DNA of 64,000 nucleotides, from NCBI RefSeq assembly GCF_001625215.2, contig NC_030387.2, positions 32,945,606 through 33,009,605 on the forward strand, in the 5' to 3' direction. Shown one piece after another: positions 33,933-45,339 of this stretch. This stretch comes from Daucus carota subsp. sativus. Lineage: Eukaryota > Streptophyta > Magnoliopsida > Apiales > Apiaceae. The position numbers and the translations under genes were made by a program. Each line of letters opens with the position of its first letter. The stretch's first letter is position 1. The notes under the pieces are model-generated. The model did not search any database. It had not been told where the DNA came from and saw only the letters and a program-made list of their open reading frames with translations.

Positions 33933-35408
33933 ATGGTTTATCCAGTCAATTCCTTTGTATCTCCACCAAGGTATGCTTAGCTTTTTTAATTGTTTATGTT
34001 ATACTCATTTTTGTATCAACTATTTTTAATCAAAATTTCATCATTTTGGTGTTTCAAGTATGAGACCACATGAGGAGAAAGTTGTTAAAGAAAGAGAAGA
34101 AGAAGAAAACATTGATCTAAGTCTAAGTCTTTCGTTGAATGGGAAATTTGGTGTTGATCCACAAAGAAATCAGAGGACAAATTCTTGTCCGGAGGTCTTG
34201 ATCACTCCGAACCAAAGGAGCTCGCCGATTTCTGATGACAATGGAGGTGAATCAAAGATGAGGCAGCCACCTGATTCACAGGGTAGTAACTCTTCTTATT
34301 TTCAGTGTCAGACCATAAAAGGTGATGATACTATATATTCTTTTGGCAATTTTATCCAATTACACGTGTCCTTTGTGATGTGATATATATTTTTGTGAGT
34401 GAATTATGAAAAGGGCAGCATGTTGCGTATTTTTGTTCTAATATGTATAAATTATAATAGATGAAAATATTAGTGCTCTAAGTTAAGTTGTGATAGATTC
34501 TGCAGAAATTTATTATAAATTACTAAAACATATTGAGAGGCTAGTTTGTTCAAACCGATCCGTATACCTTACAATTTTTACAAATATGCTTGATATTTGT
34601 CAGTTCTATTGACATTGAAAGCATCGTTTGCGTTTCATTCAGAAGAAACCTGCAAATTTAAACTTGATAGAGGGAAGGAACCAGAAATTTGGGTTGGGGT
34701 GGGCTTGACAAGTGAATAACGAAGAAAAATCTATGTTCATTCATGCTAGGAACTGAAGAAAGTGAGAACTCCACCTTGTTAATCAGCATTCTCTATTCTA
34801 TTTTCTGAATCTACTTGATTATATTGATGCCGGACTTAGTTGATAGTGAGCTTGGGCTTACTTAACACATAAATTATATAATATATATAACTACTAAACT
34901 TTTTTTTAAAAAAAATTACCCTGGGCTTAAGCCCAGGTAAGTCCTTCTATACTTCCGTCTCTGGATATTACACTCAAATATATTATGCAGCCTATATATA
35001 CTTTGGTGGTTGATTGAGTCTTTTCTTTAGTAATTGATTTTCTTACAAGTAACATGACCAAACAAATACGCAGGCCAGGGATATCCTGCAAACATCAGGT
35101 CTTCAAATGGTGTCCGAAATGTGGCAGGAAATACACCACCGAAAGCCATACCTGCAGCAAGAGGCAAAGTTAACGGGATAGTGTTCAATAATACAGGCAT
35201 GCCATGTGTGTTTACAACTGTACATGGCCAAAAGATAGAAGGGTTTCTCTCCAGGTACAACGATGAAGATGACGTAATTATCATCTGTGCCTGTCATGGT
35301 GATTCAATGACTCCCTCCGAGTTCATCAAACATGCAGGTGGCGGTGATGTGGCCTATCCCTTAAGAGACATCAAGATGATTAAGCGAAGTATCTATAATT
35401 CTGTTTAG
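33933..35408 (+). CDS. Ninja/AFP-family transcriptional co-repressor, short form (right copy)
   Basis: Exons 33933-33970, 34059-34321 and 35074-35408 have the same lengths as in the left copy and again give 211 residues. The EAR motif (LSLSLSLNGKFGVDP) and the C domain (PCVFTTVHGQKIEGF, CACHGDSMTPSEF, HAGGGDVAYPL) are intact. I count about 17 amino-acid differences from the left copy. About 13 are in the first 100 residues and only one is in the last 69, which suggests selection on the C domain. Intron 2 is longer than in the left copy because of an insertion near 34665-34962. Its donor is GTGATG rather than GTAACG, a weaker match to consensus, so splicing may differ. Likely a nuclear co-repressor in hormone signalling by family membership. 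Confidence 0.87.
34665..34962. mobile_element. Insertion in intron 2 of the right Ninja copy, MITE-like
   Basis: Compared with the left arm, about 300 extra bases lie between CTGCAAATTTAAA and GATATTACACTCAAATAT. The insert begins AGAGGGAAGGAACCAGAAAT and ends TACTTCCGTCTCTG. Its ends resemble a widespread plant MITE type (CAGAGGCGGA..CCAGAAATTT). Because it is absent from the other arm, it arrived after the duplication. Exact borders and target duplication are uncertain. Confidence 0.6.
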
Positions 35409-36748
35409 CTCGTATTGATATGTTGTTTTTAAATCTTCCTTTGGACATATGTTTTATTATGTGTTTGGCCATCAGTTTATATTTCATATTGACTCAAGTG
35501 TATGGTATGTTACTATGTTGCTTAAATTCGGGACATTGTTCAGTGTTGTGTTATGACCAGTGACTATAACTGCTTGATATTAATTCTGCAGAAAATATAT
35601 AAAATTTGCAGGAACTTCATTTAACATCTATAATTCTGTTTAATAGCTCGTATGATATGTTGTTCTTAAATCTTCCTTTGGATATGTTTTATTATGAAGT
35701 ATTTGGCCATCAGTTTATATTTTATATTGACTCAAGTGTACGGTATGTATCAAGGCTTCTCTTTCCAGCTTGGTATTAGTAACAGTAGAAAAGTATATAA
35801 AATTTGCAGGAACTGCACTTTACATTTTAATTAGCAGCATACATGTTTATTTCATAAAGAAGTTTAGGACGTCTACATAAAAGTTCTGAAATTTTTATTG
35901 CAGAGTCTGACACTCGGACATGTATTTATGGTGGACACTTTTAGCCATGTTCGAGTAATATTATATATAATTTATTATGTTATTGCCGCTGGATAACAGA
36001 ATTTTTAAAGAAAAATTGCTTATGTTCGGCGCTTTTTTTAGCTGGACAACTGAAATCGGAGTTGCTGCAAACATTGGGTGTTCCTTTGATGAAAACAAAG
36101 GTAATTTTATCGAAACTGTGGTAGATAATATGTCAATTCCAGGAGAGGAAGGTTGATACATATGCCATAATACAAGGCCGAGAGATCGAAGATTCATCCA
36201 CAAGTACTACCATATAATTCCCTTTTTTTATTATCATTTCCAGCATGTTGCTGGCCTTCTAACATTGCGTTCACTTGGATGGATTTGAACGAAGAGAGAA
36301 CAGAATGAAAAATTATAAAGAAAGAAAAGAGTGACAAATTTGTGAGCGAATCTAAATTTTCTATGTTAAAGATTGCAGGGAAACATGATGTTAGAAGTGA
36401 AATGTGTATACGACTTTGATTAGATTTCTAGTTCAAATAGTAAAAAATTAAGTACACAGAAACATAAATCATCTGATGCTACAAACTGCAAACTCCTCAC
36501 AGTAAGGAAGTGAGCAAAAGTAAAAAAGAAATTCTCCCTTGGGCTCACTAGTCGCCTAAACTAACGGGCCTTCCTTCCGGTCCTAGTAAATACCCGTTAA
36601 TAACGGAGACGAGATGTCGATCTTGCATTTTGTTCGTTTATAACACAATTTTTGTGTATCAAACATTTTCTTTTATAAATTTTGTAAAAATTTGGGAGAA
36701 GATTAACGAACATTCAAACAAATCTCAGGTAATTCTGAGGCCATATAT
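35409..36748. other. Right outer part of the palindrome and promoter of the next gene
   Basis: It includes a tandem copy of the Ninja gene end and 3' UTR (35628-35745 repeats 35391-35520) and the outer palindrome edge near 36207. A MITE-end-like segment GCGTTCACTTGGATGGA (about 36264) resembles the element at 49298-49607 but has no partner. The last 150 bases are the leader of the gene starting at 36749. Confidence 0.5.
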
Positions 36749-37141
36749 ATGGCATCCACCATGAAATCAATGTTTAAAGCTCTAAGAAAATACATTCTTA
36801 AAACGCCATGGGAAATTACTGGACCATGCGCAAGCCCCGAATACAAAAATGCCATTCCTACTCTCAACGATGTTCGAGTTTTCTCACCTGCAACACCGCC
36901 TACAAAGGTCGTTGTCCCCACCTCCGATCCCCAAACTGTCTTTGACATTCAGTATTATTCCAGGGATCAGCGGCGCAACAGGCCGCCCATTCGTCGGACT
37001 GTCCTGAAGAAAGCTGATGCTGTCAAAATGATGAAAGAGAAAAAAAGTTTCGGTGTGGCTGATTTTCCTCCTGTTTATCTCACCAAAACGGTGGAAGAGG
37101 ATTATAGTGCTCGTGGTGGAGGTTATGTGCAAGAAAAATAA
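36749..37141 (+). CDS. Small conserved plant protein of unknown function, single exon
   Basis: 130 residues from the ATG at 36749. It has a basic N-terminus (MASTMKSMFKALRKYILKTP) that could be an organelle-targeting or amphipathic helix, then WEITGPCASPEYKNAIP, a central PATPPTKVVVPTSDP segment, and a strongly basic YYSRDQRRNRPPIRRTVLKK stretch. The end reads FPPVYLTKTVEEDYSARGGG. This pattern looks like a small conserved plant protein family that I remember only as uncharacterised; I do not assign a function. No membrane helix is seen. The composition (regular codon use, few rare runs) and the lack of a competing frame support a real gene. It lies 540 bp outside the palindrome. Confidence 0.78.
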   Translation: MASTMKSMFKALRKYILKTPWEITGPCASPEYKNAIPTLNDVRVFSPATPPTKVVVPTSDPQTVFDIQYYSRDQRRNRPPIRRTVLKKADAVKMMKEKKSFGVADFPPVYLTKTVEEDYSARGGGYVQEK

Positions 37142-38506
37142 GGCCTGCAGCTACGTAATTCCTTCTGAAATCTTCTTGATCCATTTCAGTTCCATAAGAA
37201 GTTCTGAATGTTGTGTGTTACCTGCATTTAATCGTCTGGGATTATCTCATTTGCCGTAAAATTGAAAACATGCACGGTGATAAATGAATAATGCTTGGTG
37301 CACAATAAGATGAGCAAGAATATGTACAGAATTTTAGTAACAATCTGTTCTTAACATTGAGAATTATTGTTTTATTTATGTTTCTTTTCGAAATATGAGA
37401 TGCTCACAACACGAAAGGACTACTGATGCGGAGAGAACATATTTGAAATAAAACAGGATAAGCTCTGGATTAGGTCTTGGTCTTATTAGCATTGGGCTAA
37501 GATCACAGCAAGATTCAACCAAAGATTGAGAAGTTGCCCTCATAGGTTTGTTACTTGGTTATGGGTTATAAATGTATGAGAGTATGAGTTATGGCCTAGT
37601 TGGTTTATGGGCTCCTGTCCCCAATGAGGAGATGATCAATTGCACCATGATATAACCAAACCAAAATGATTTTGCCAATATATTAAAATTCCTGGCTCTT
37701 ATATACCTTATGAGATAGCTAGTATAAATATAGACATAGAGTAATTGTCTAATTGACTCCTGTACTAATTAATTTCATAACAGTTGTTGAAGAAAACCCA
37801 AATAAATAAATAAATTCTGAGTCCACTTCATACTCGGTTGGTGAATTATGGAATGGCTCACCAAAAGGGGTCACCATCGCCCGTGAAAGGTGACAAGGCC
37901 TTTGTGAAAAAGCCAAACCAATGCCGGACCTTACACCACAGAAAAGTGAATGGAACAAAAAGAGTGCAACAGCACTGCAAAAGCTTCCTGCAAAAAGGGA
38001 GCCAAAAAAATAAGAGGGGAAGAAATATAAAAATCACTTCCCTACTTGCCTTCGTCTGTACTCTTGTTACTGTCAACTTTTATACAACGGCATCAAGCTT
38101 TGTCTCATTACAATTATATCTCCCGTAACTTCAACGCTATTAGTAAGCCAACCTATCAATTAAGTGAAGAGATATGTACATATTGTTCTGGTGTTGTGGA
38201 AAAAAAAAGGTCCTGCAGTACAATTAAGTGACGAAAAGTCATATACTTAAGACTTCTGCTGTATATGCATAGTTGCAGAAATTGGAAATTGAAACTGATC
38301 GGTTAACCTGCCAATTCAAGATTTATTAAGAATTTATCGAAGATTTTTTTGATAAATTAGTTATTTTCATCAAATCAGGTGTAATCTCGGTAAAAAAAAA
38401 TTAAAATTAATCGAGGATTTTTAAATAAATTAGGGATTTTTAGAACACCATAATAAGCATGAACCGAGTGTGTTGTATATTCCCATATTTAAACATTTTT
38501 AATTAC

Positions 38507-38617
38507 TCCCTCCATTCTTGAAATATCTGCCTTTTGACTTTTCAGCACACATTTTAAGGTGCTTTGACCAATCAAAACACTTTAAGATGCTTGCCAAAAA
38601 GTCAAGAGACACATATA
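38507..38617. mobile_element. Truncated Stowaway-like MITE fragment
   Basis: CTCCCTCCATTCTTGAAAT after a TA is a Stowaway left end, but no matching right end is found. The sequence runs directly into the complete element starting at 38618. Confidence 0.55.
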
Positions 38618-38875
38618 CTCCCTCCGTCCCTTTTTACATGTCCATTTTGCTTTTCGAGAAGTCAAATTAACCAATTTTTGACTAAACATTACGAGTTATC
38701 TACCCAATATTTTTAAAATCTGAAAGTTGCGTATTAAAATAGACTCAATATACTTTCTAATGATATAATTTTTATTATTTTTGTCAATTATCTGATATAC
38801 GTAAAGTCCAGTCAAAATAAAGTCAATTTGACTGGTCAAAAGTCAAAATAGACATGTAAAAAGAGACGGAGGGAG
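38618..38875. mobile_element. Stowaway-type MITE
   Basis: It begins CTCCCTCCGTCCCTTTTTAC and ends with the complementary GTAAAAAGAGACGGAGGGAG. TA lies on both sides (38616-38617 and 38876-38877). At 258 bp it is the same size as the element at 13823-14080. Confidence 0.9.
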
Positions 38876-41584
38876 TAATGTTCTTCACCTACACTTAATT
38901 CCTGAGTCTGCCCCGGCTTCTATCTCACTAAACAGTGAATACATCTGTTAACACAAAAAGGAGTACGACGAACAACTCTGCAGTCTTTTGTTGGCTTTGG
39001 ATGATATTGTCCAAGAACATTTGTAATTTTCTACCTACCGGTCTCCTCTTTAGAGCACCCAATTTCAATATTTAGCTAAGTGCAAACATGTGAATGTATG
39101 TCAATATTATCATGTAAGTGAACAGTATTTTAAAATATGTTCTTTAATCAGTACGTTTTGCATGCGCATGTGCATGCAAGAAACAATACTAGTACTTCTG
39201 AATTCTTATGTCACTTGAATGAAGCTCATAAGAGTTTTGTTTGTGGTTGGTGTGTCAATTATGCAGCTATGAGAAGCTCAAGAGAGACAGACACTCAGAC
39301 AGAAGGTGGTTGAATAAGAGAACCGACTCCGGTACAGAAATTTAATTAGAAAATGCCAAAATGTCAGTAACTCTTATAAAAGCTTGTTATGTAATCTTAA
39401 AAGGTTCGGCATAGTATTTATTATCATTAATGATTTTTCAAGTTCAGTCGGGTCACGCAGCTCGAGAGATATAAAGAAGAGTCAAAAAGAAAGGAGGGCG
39501 AAGGAGTCATAAAAGTGAAGATGGATAGATAGATAGCAGTGAGCATCAGAAATAATGCAGCAGAGAAATGCAGAGAAAGTGAACAAGTGTATAACGGCCT
39601 TCCTGGCCTTTCCCTGCAATAAAAATTAAATGTTTTAAACAGACGTAACAGCTACAGCTTTTCCTCTACTCCTTTGTGTTTCTTTTCTTCTTCTACCCCA
39701 TGTCCCCATTCCATGTGACTCGCCCTTCACTTACCATAAAGCTGAGCATGCATGCGTGAGAGAGAAGATCCCAGTCACTTGTGAATTGTGATTCTAAATT
39801 TTTAATACTACTGTGTCAGCTGTAATTAAAGCATATAAAATTAATGCTAATTTTACTTAATCCTTATCAGATATACAGGATTTTGCTCTAAATCAGAATT
39901 GTTTTTATTTCTTCAATTTGATCGAATTGATTTAAAAACTTGTTGGCTATTCGCAGAGCTAGCTAGCTCATAGCTAAAATTCGACCAGAAATCAGTATGC
40001 GTTTATTTTCGCGTCTAATGTTAAAACTCAGGTGTTTCGTACTGTCTTTGTTTTAATATAAACATCCTTATGCTTCTGATTATTTGATGACCTATACTGT
40101 GATTTTATTTCAATATACAAGGCTCAAACAGGTATTTGAAAGAGAAATTAAACAACACACTGTCTTGCAGTACTGCTGCAGCATGCAATCAGAAGTGTAA
40201 CAGCACTGTGCTATAAATTAGCTTCATACAAACTACAAAGGCATGGTCCTTACATATAAAAAGTGAGTGGTACGTTGTACGTGATAATTAACTTATATAT
40301 AACAGATACTTTCTCCCAAGTTTCATACCTTTGATTAGACAGATTGCATATTTAAGCCAATCTCGAGTATGCGTACTTTGTATATATCCGAAGTAATTGA
40401 TTGCTATATACCTTACGCACACAAATTCTGGTAATCTGGTTTTGATTTATTTCAGTCGGAGGAATCCTAAGCCAAGATTTAGGAGAACCGTTCAAGCTCT
40501 CCAAAGATGAACGTCCGTGATCCACTAAAATAAATTTTCATGACCAATAACGTTTTTCAAACCGCATATAGGACACAAAATTAGCGTCAATAGTTATCCA
40601 TCACCGCCTCAAATAGTAAGCAATTCACATCGAAGATGCCATTTCAGATATTAAGGGATAGGCTTGGATGATTTGGAAATGTGGACATATTTAGTGGAGA
40701 TAGGAACTTGTTATTTATCACATTTTTAGATGGCGTGAAGCATAAGAATAAAAATAATGCAGGTCAGTAGCCGCTAAGGAGCATCTGTGGTAATTCCATT
40801 GTGGAATTTTGTATGTTGTTTTCAAAAGAGCGTGGCTTGACTTGGTCGGTTGTGGTGTTCGGCAGTGGCGTATGTAACATGTGCGAGTAGTCTGTATATA
40901 CATGTTGTAATGGCTAAGAGCCTCACTCAGACCGCGACAGCTGAGGGGCCATCCCGGGCCTGGGGCGGGCGACTTGATCGATTTTCTCTTCCTTCATTTT
41001 GGCTTTCTGAATCACCTATGTATGACAGCTGATTCCATTTTTTAATTGGTGTTTGGATCAAGTTTATATCCACTTCCAGTTGGAAACAGTATTTGGACTG
41101 GTTCATGGTTTTTTTTTCAAACCAACCTTTGTAATTGGTAGGACTGGCTTATAGTTACCGGTGAGTCGGTGACAGAGTAAATTATGAATTATAATCTATT
41201 TTTCTATATTTTAAAAAAATTAAATCATGCAATATCTACAAAAATAATCGATTGAGGCAAATATAAAATAGATTATATGGCCATTTTTTTTTACTTGAAT
41301 CATATGGCTAATTAGTTTGGTCTTTAAGAGACAATGAAGCAAATTATTGAAATTGATATATATACATTCAATTTTGCTTTACAAAAATTTATCATTTAGG
41401 TCAAATTTCTTAGGTCAAAATCTTGAAAATCCGTTAAATCTAACATCTTATTACATCAAACACACACACAAAATCATATAAACTCTCACAAAAAGAAGAG
41501 AATAAACAAAACTGAAATGAATCAGGAATAAACAGAATTCCTTATCTAAGGGAGTATTATTCAGAAAACAGAATTCCTTTCTTA

Positions 41585-41978
41585 GAGCAACTCCAAAGGA
41601 ACATCTCCCTTACTTATAATGAGCCTACGTGGACAAAAATAGGGATTGAAGTAAAAATTATTCACTCCAACCATCCTCTCCTTACCTAAATTTTTTAGGT
41701 GAGAGAAAACAAAACCCCTTCTTTTGGGGATAGAAAAGTAAGCCCTTATTTCTTCCAACTCATCTCTCTCTCATTTTCTTTCATTTTTTATTTTCCCTCC
41801 TTTTTTTTATCTACCCCACCATAGTAAAAGTTCTAATAAATATTTTTTTTTAAAATATAGAGATGATTATAGGGAATACCATTGGAGTAAAATAAGTTTT
41901 TGCTTACTTATATTTTAGGTGATCATTATTTTATTATATTTTAGGGGTCGAAAATAGGTAACACCATTGGGGTTGCTC
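41585..41978. mobile_element. PIF/Harbinger-type MITE
   Basis: Ends GAGCAACTCCAAAGG and CCATTGGGGTTGCTC form an imperfect inverted repeat with TTA duplications (41582-41584 and 41979-41981). About 394 bp. It landed in the second unit of a short tandem duplication (AGGGAGTATTATTCAGAAAAC near 41549 and AGGGAGTATTATTGAGAAAAC near 41982), so the empty site can be read directly. Confidence 0.85.
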
Positions 41979-43751
41979 TTAAGGGAGTATTATTGAGAAA
42001 ACGAAAATAAATTTAAAAAAATAATTTGTTGAAGGACTTTCACGAGCGAAAATTGATGATGTAAATCCTCGTGGCGCCAATAAGAAGTTTGTTCTTAGGT
42101 TTTTTTTAGCTCTCTTTGTGATTTATATTTTTCTACTTAGATATAGAATTTATTCTCCACTTTAAAAAATGCTTAAATTTGACGGGGAAATTAGGGACGC
42201 GTGCTTCACTAGTTAGCTAGACCAAATTGTCCACTTCCGTTAAAAGTTAAAAAATATAACTTAACTAATTGATGAGAAATGTTAGATTGAAGTTATATAT
42301 ATCCTGTTTAAACTGTTACTAAAAGTCTAAATTTCGAAATACTTATAATAATATTAAAATATTAATATTATAATAAGTACTTATACTTGATTTAGAATAT
42401 CAAAAATTTATATAAATTATATTTGATATTCAAATATTATATATAAATATTTTCTATTATTATGTAATTTTAAATGTTATCAACTAATAAGGTCTAAGTA
42501 TTCGTATTCTATAATAGAACATGTGAAAAATAAAATTCAATTTCAAATTACAAAAACTATTTCTATTCGATTTTACAAAATCTCCTTTTATTTTGTTTCG
42601 AACATAAAAAATTAGCAAACGTATTATATATAAGAAACATACTTCTATTTGATTTAGAAGATCCAAAATATATATAAAATTTATTTTATATTTCAGTATT
42701 ATATATAATTATCTTATTATTATATAATTTTAACGTTTATCAAATAATAATATATAACGTTTCACATTTATTTTGTGGTAATAGGGTAAATAATCAAATT
42801 ATCTGTATAGGCTTATTATATATAAAAATATAACATGACCTGTTGTAATCGTTTCAATTATAATTCTGTGTATATATAAAGATAATGATATAATTACATT
42901 GATATATATTAATTAAGCTAGGTAGGATCGATCTTCTCAAAAGATTACCGATTACGCCTACGCACATCAATTGATCAACCAAGATTTAGCGAATCATTAA
43001 GGTGATCAGATCTAGTTAAAACGATCATGCGTAATGGATATTGTCATATTGAACCCAAAACCAAAATCCTTTTCGATAATAACTGACAGCTGAGATATAG
43101 AGAAAGATAATTGAGCACGACTATATTCGATTTTCCAAGGCAGCAAATTATAATACCCTCACATAATACTATATATGTGTATGGGGCTCGCATTTGGTAT
43201 TATCTAAATATGTGCGTCAAGTGTGAGATAAAATGAAGCTGAGCAATGCAGTTGAAGTTTCCCTCCCCTGCAAATCTCTCTGCAAGAAAAACTGGCTAGG
43301 CTGTATCATCATGTGGTCCTGTTTCAATTCATCTCAGTGGGTGATATAAAGAGAAGACAGGGATAGCTAGATAGAGATGTGTGAGTTGGTCCCTCACCTA
43401 ATAACTCAGAGGCAATAGGCATACCCCTTATATGTTTTCTCTCTCACACGCAGCAAAGCAAAGCACATATTGTACAATTTCAGTCTTTCAATCAAAGTAA
43501 CCATAACATCAACTTGACTCATTAACACCAACAAAATTCTAGCCAGTGAAGTCAATCTAAACCACAACTTACCTTACGACTAGACTTGCAATCTATGTGT
43601 GTGACTGGAACCGAATCATATTCATTTTCAATCATGGCATCATCAGTTTTGATAGAGTGGAGGTGATTAAGAACACAATCAGATAACTGGCATATATGCA
43701 TGGAGCTCAAACCAAGTTCTCCGCAATACTATCATTACAATACCGTTAATC

Positions 43752-43972
43752 GGTGGCAATTTCGGGTAACATGTCGTTTAGCAATCGGGTCGAGCTAAAA
43801 TCACTTAAAATTAAATAAAAATGAAAATTGAAGATTTTAGAGAAATGAAATTATAATTAATTTCAGTTCCATTTTGGGTCAATCGGGTGATTTTCGGGTC
43901 ACTTTCGGGTTTTGTCTCAATAAATCAGGTTGCGAATTGGGTCGGGTTCGGGTCGTGACTGATATTGTCACC
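43752..43972. mobile_element. Possible MITE with TCGGGT-rich ends
   Basis: GGTGGCAATTTCGGG at the left and, in reverse, GGTGACAATATCAG at the right form a weak inverted repeat. Short TCGGGT motifs recur at both ends. I see no target duplication. Confidence 0.4.
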
Positions 43973-44814
43973 TTCCGTATGATCCCTGTAAGTTCTATTC
44001 CTGTTCTGTCCCAAAACATTGAGGTATTGCTCTCACTGAGATTTTAGGAGGACTGTTAGGTTAACAAATATTTTAAACTCTTGCTGTTTAGCCCTGATGT
44101 TACACTGTTGTCATTTTTTTTTTACTCCATACAGTTTAAATTTTAGACCTATTATTTATTATACTATCATCAAAGGGCATCAGTAATTGTGGAAGTAGAA
44201 TTGTACATTTAAACATGCATATAGTTTGTCTGCTTTCTGCTAAGGCGTGCATCTGTTGCACCCATGTGATCAAAAATTCACAAGGGCTTGCTTTTCTGGT
44301 GCCGTTAAAGTTTTTCATTGTGCAGTCGCTGGTCCCAAAAATTAAAATGACTTTTTGTCGTATTTAACATCACCTTCTTATTTTACATGCTTTTTATTAT
44401 TTTATATCTGTCTCAATGCAATTTAATTCATAGAGTTGCTCGAAACTAAATCAAAAAATATTTATACACACATAATTTATCAAATTAGTATAATCCAGTT
44501 CTGAGGTCCAGCATTTCATGTTATATTACACTCAGAGCATCTAATTACCTAGACACCAAGGCATCAGCGGCTGATGATCAGCCATCGAATGATAGGTATA
44601 ACATGCTAAAACAATGCATTGCGATAATAAATTTTGGTGTTCTACTGAAGCGAATTAGTATAAGTAGTAGAAACAGCTGCTATATCAGGAGTCAGCTGAA
44701 ACAACCCGGAATTTTGAAATATGAATTGCTTGTAAATTCATTTTATTATTTTGGTGAAAATACGTATTACAGGACATCCTAGTCTGTCTAGAATTCTATC
44801 TAGGAACCTGACAA

Positions 44815-44935
44815 CTAGCTCCATAGCTAACACGGACATGTAAATCGGACTAACTCCATAGTCAACAGAGACATGTAAATTGGACTAGCTAGCTCCATAG
44901 TCAACACAAGCATGTAAATCGAACTAATAGAGTGA
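44815..44935 (+). repeat. Tandem repeat, three copies of a 37-44 bp unit
   Basis: The unit is close to CTCCATAGTCAACACAGACA followed by TGTAAATCGGACTAA, and it occurs at about 44819, 44855 and 44895 with small differences. It ends at the SINE-like block that follows. Confidence 0.75.
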
Positions 44936-45110
44936 TATGAGACCTCCCTACGATACGCACGGTTTGGGACCCGATCCTCTGAAATATTTTCACTGTCTCT
45001 TAAACTCGGCTAAACGCTCGGAAGTGGGTGAGGTTCGAACCTGTGACTCTTTGGATCAACACAAAACACCACTGGAAGAGCTCTCACACGAAATAGTTGT
45101 CGAAATTTGA
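44936..45110 (-). mobile_element. Possible SINE-like sequence
   Basis: It contains GGTTCGAACC (about 45029-45038), a perfect polymerase III B-box core, with tRNA-like neighbours (GAGTCACAGGTTCGAACCTC on the minus strand). An A-box-like GAGCTCTTCCAGTGG lies about 45 bases upstream on that strand. I found no A-rich tail or target duplication, so this is tentative. Confidence 0.35.
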
Positions 45111-45339
45111 ACTTTTCTCTAACCTCAAATAAAATATTATTATTACTATTCCTTTAATATATAATGTAATTAATATGAATCACTAACATATTCCACACAA
45201 TTGAAGTGTAAATAATTAGAATAACAGTACGTATCAATCACGCAATATCATAAACTTATCATAGCTCCAAAGGCAAGCCGCAAGGCGTGACAAGAAGCTG
45301 ATAGAATTTTGACTATTACAATCATCTAACAAGATGCTT

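Larger units (their letters stand above)
29591..36207. repeat. Large imperfect palindrome (inverted duplication) carrying two Ninja genes
   Basis: The left arm runs from about 29591 to about 32750 and the right arm from about 32770 to about 36207, in opposite orientation. Similarity is seen at the outer edge (TCGATCTCTCGGCCTTGTAT near 29610, complement near 36180), in both genes, both promoters (GGCACGTGTCGGTTTATAA near 31803, complement near 33780), and close to the centre (TTCTAATAAATTTATGT near 32691 against its diverged complement near 32830). Arms differ by insertions, for example 34665-34962 and about 33103-33190 in the right arm. There is little or no unique spacer. Confidence 0.85.
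37142..45339. other. Gene-poor stretch with scattered repeats
   Basis: I found no protein-coding exon I can support. Besides the listed MITEs and tandem repeats there are patches of less AT-rich DNA at about 37840-38100, 39280-39780, 40840-41035 and 43230-43480 that could belong to non-coding transcripts or distant regulatory DNA. I checked these for well-known plant microRNA sequences from memory and saw none. Confidence 0.45.

Noticed and set aside
37838-38128. A possible gene of 96 residues (plus) or 72 residues (minus)
   Set aside because: Both strands are open over the same bases, and neither product shows a recognisable motif, splice partners or a promoter. Treated as chance open frames.
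42181-42225. A third Helitron 3' end (GACGCGTGCTTCACTAGT)
   Set aside because: There is no proper hairpin before CTAG and no matching 5' end within a plausible distance.
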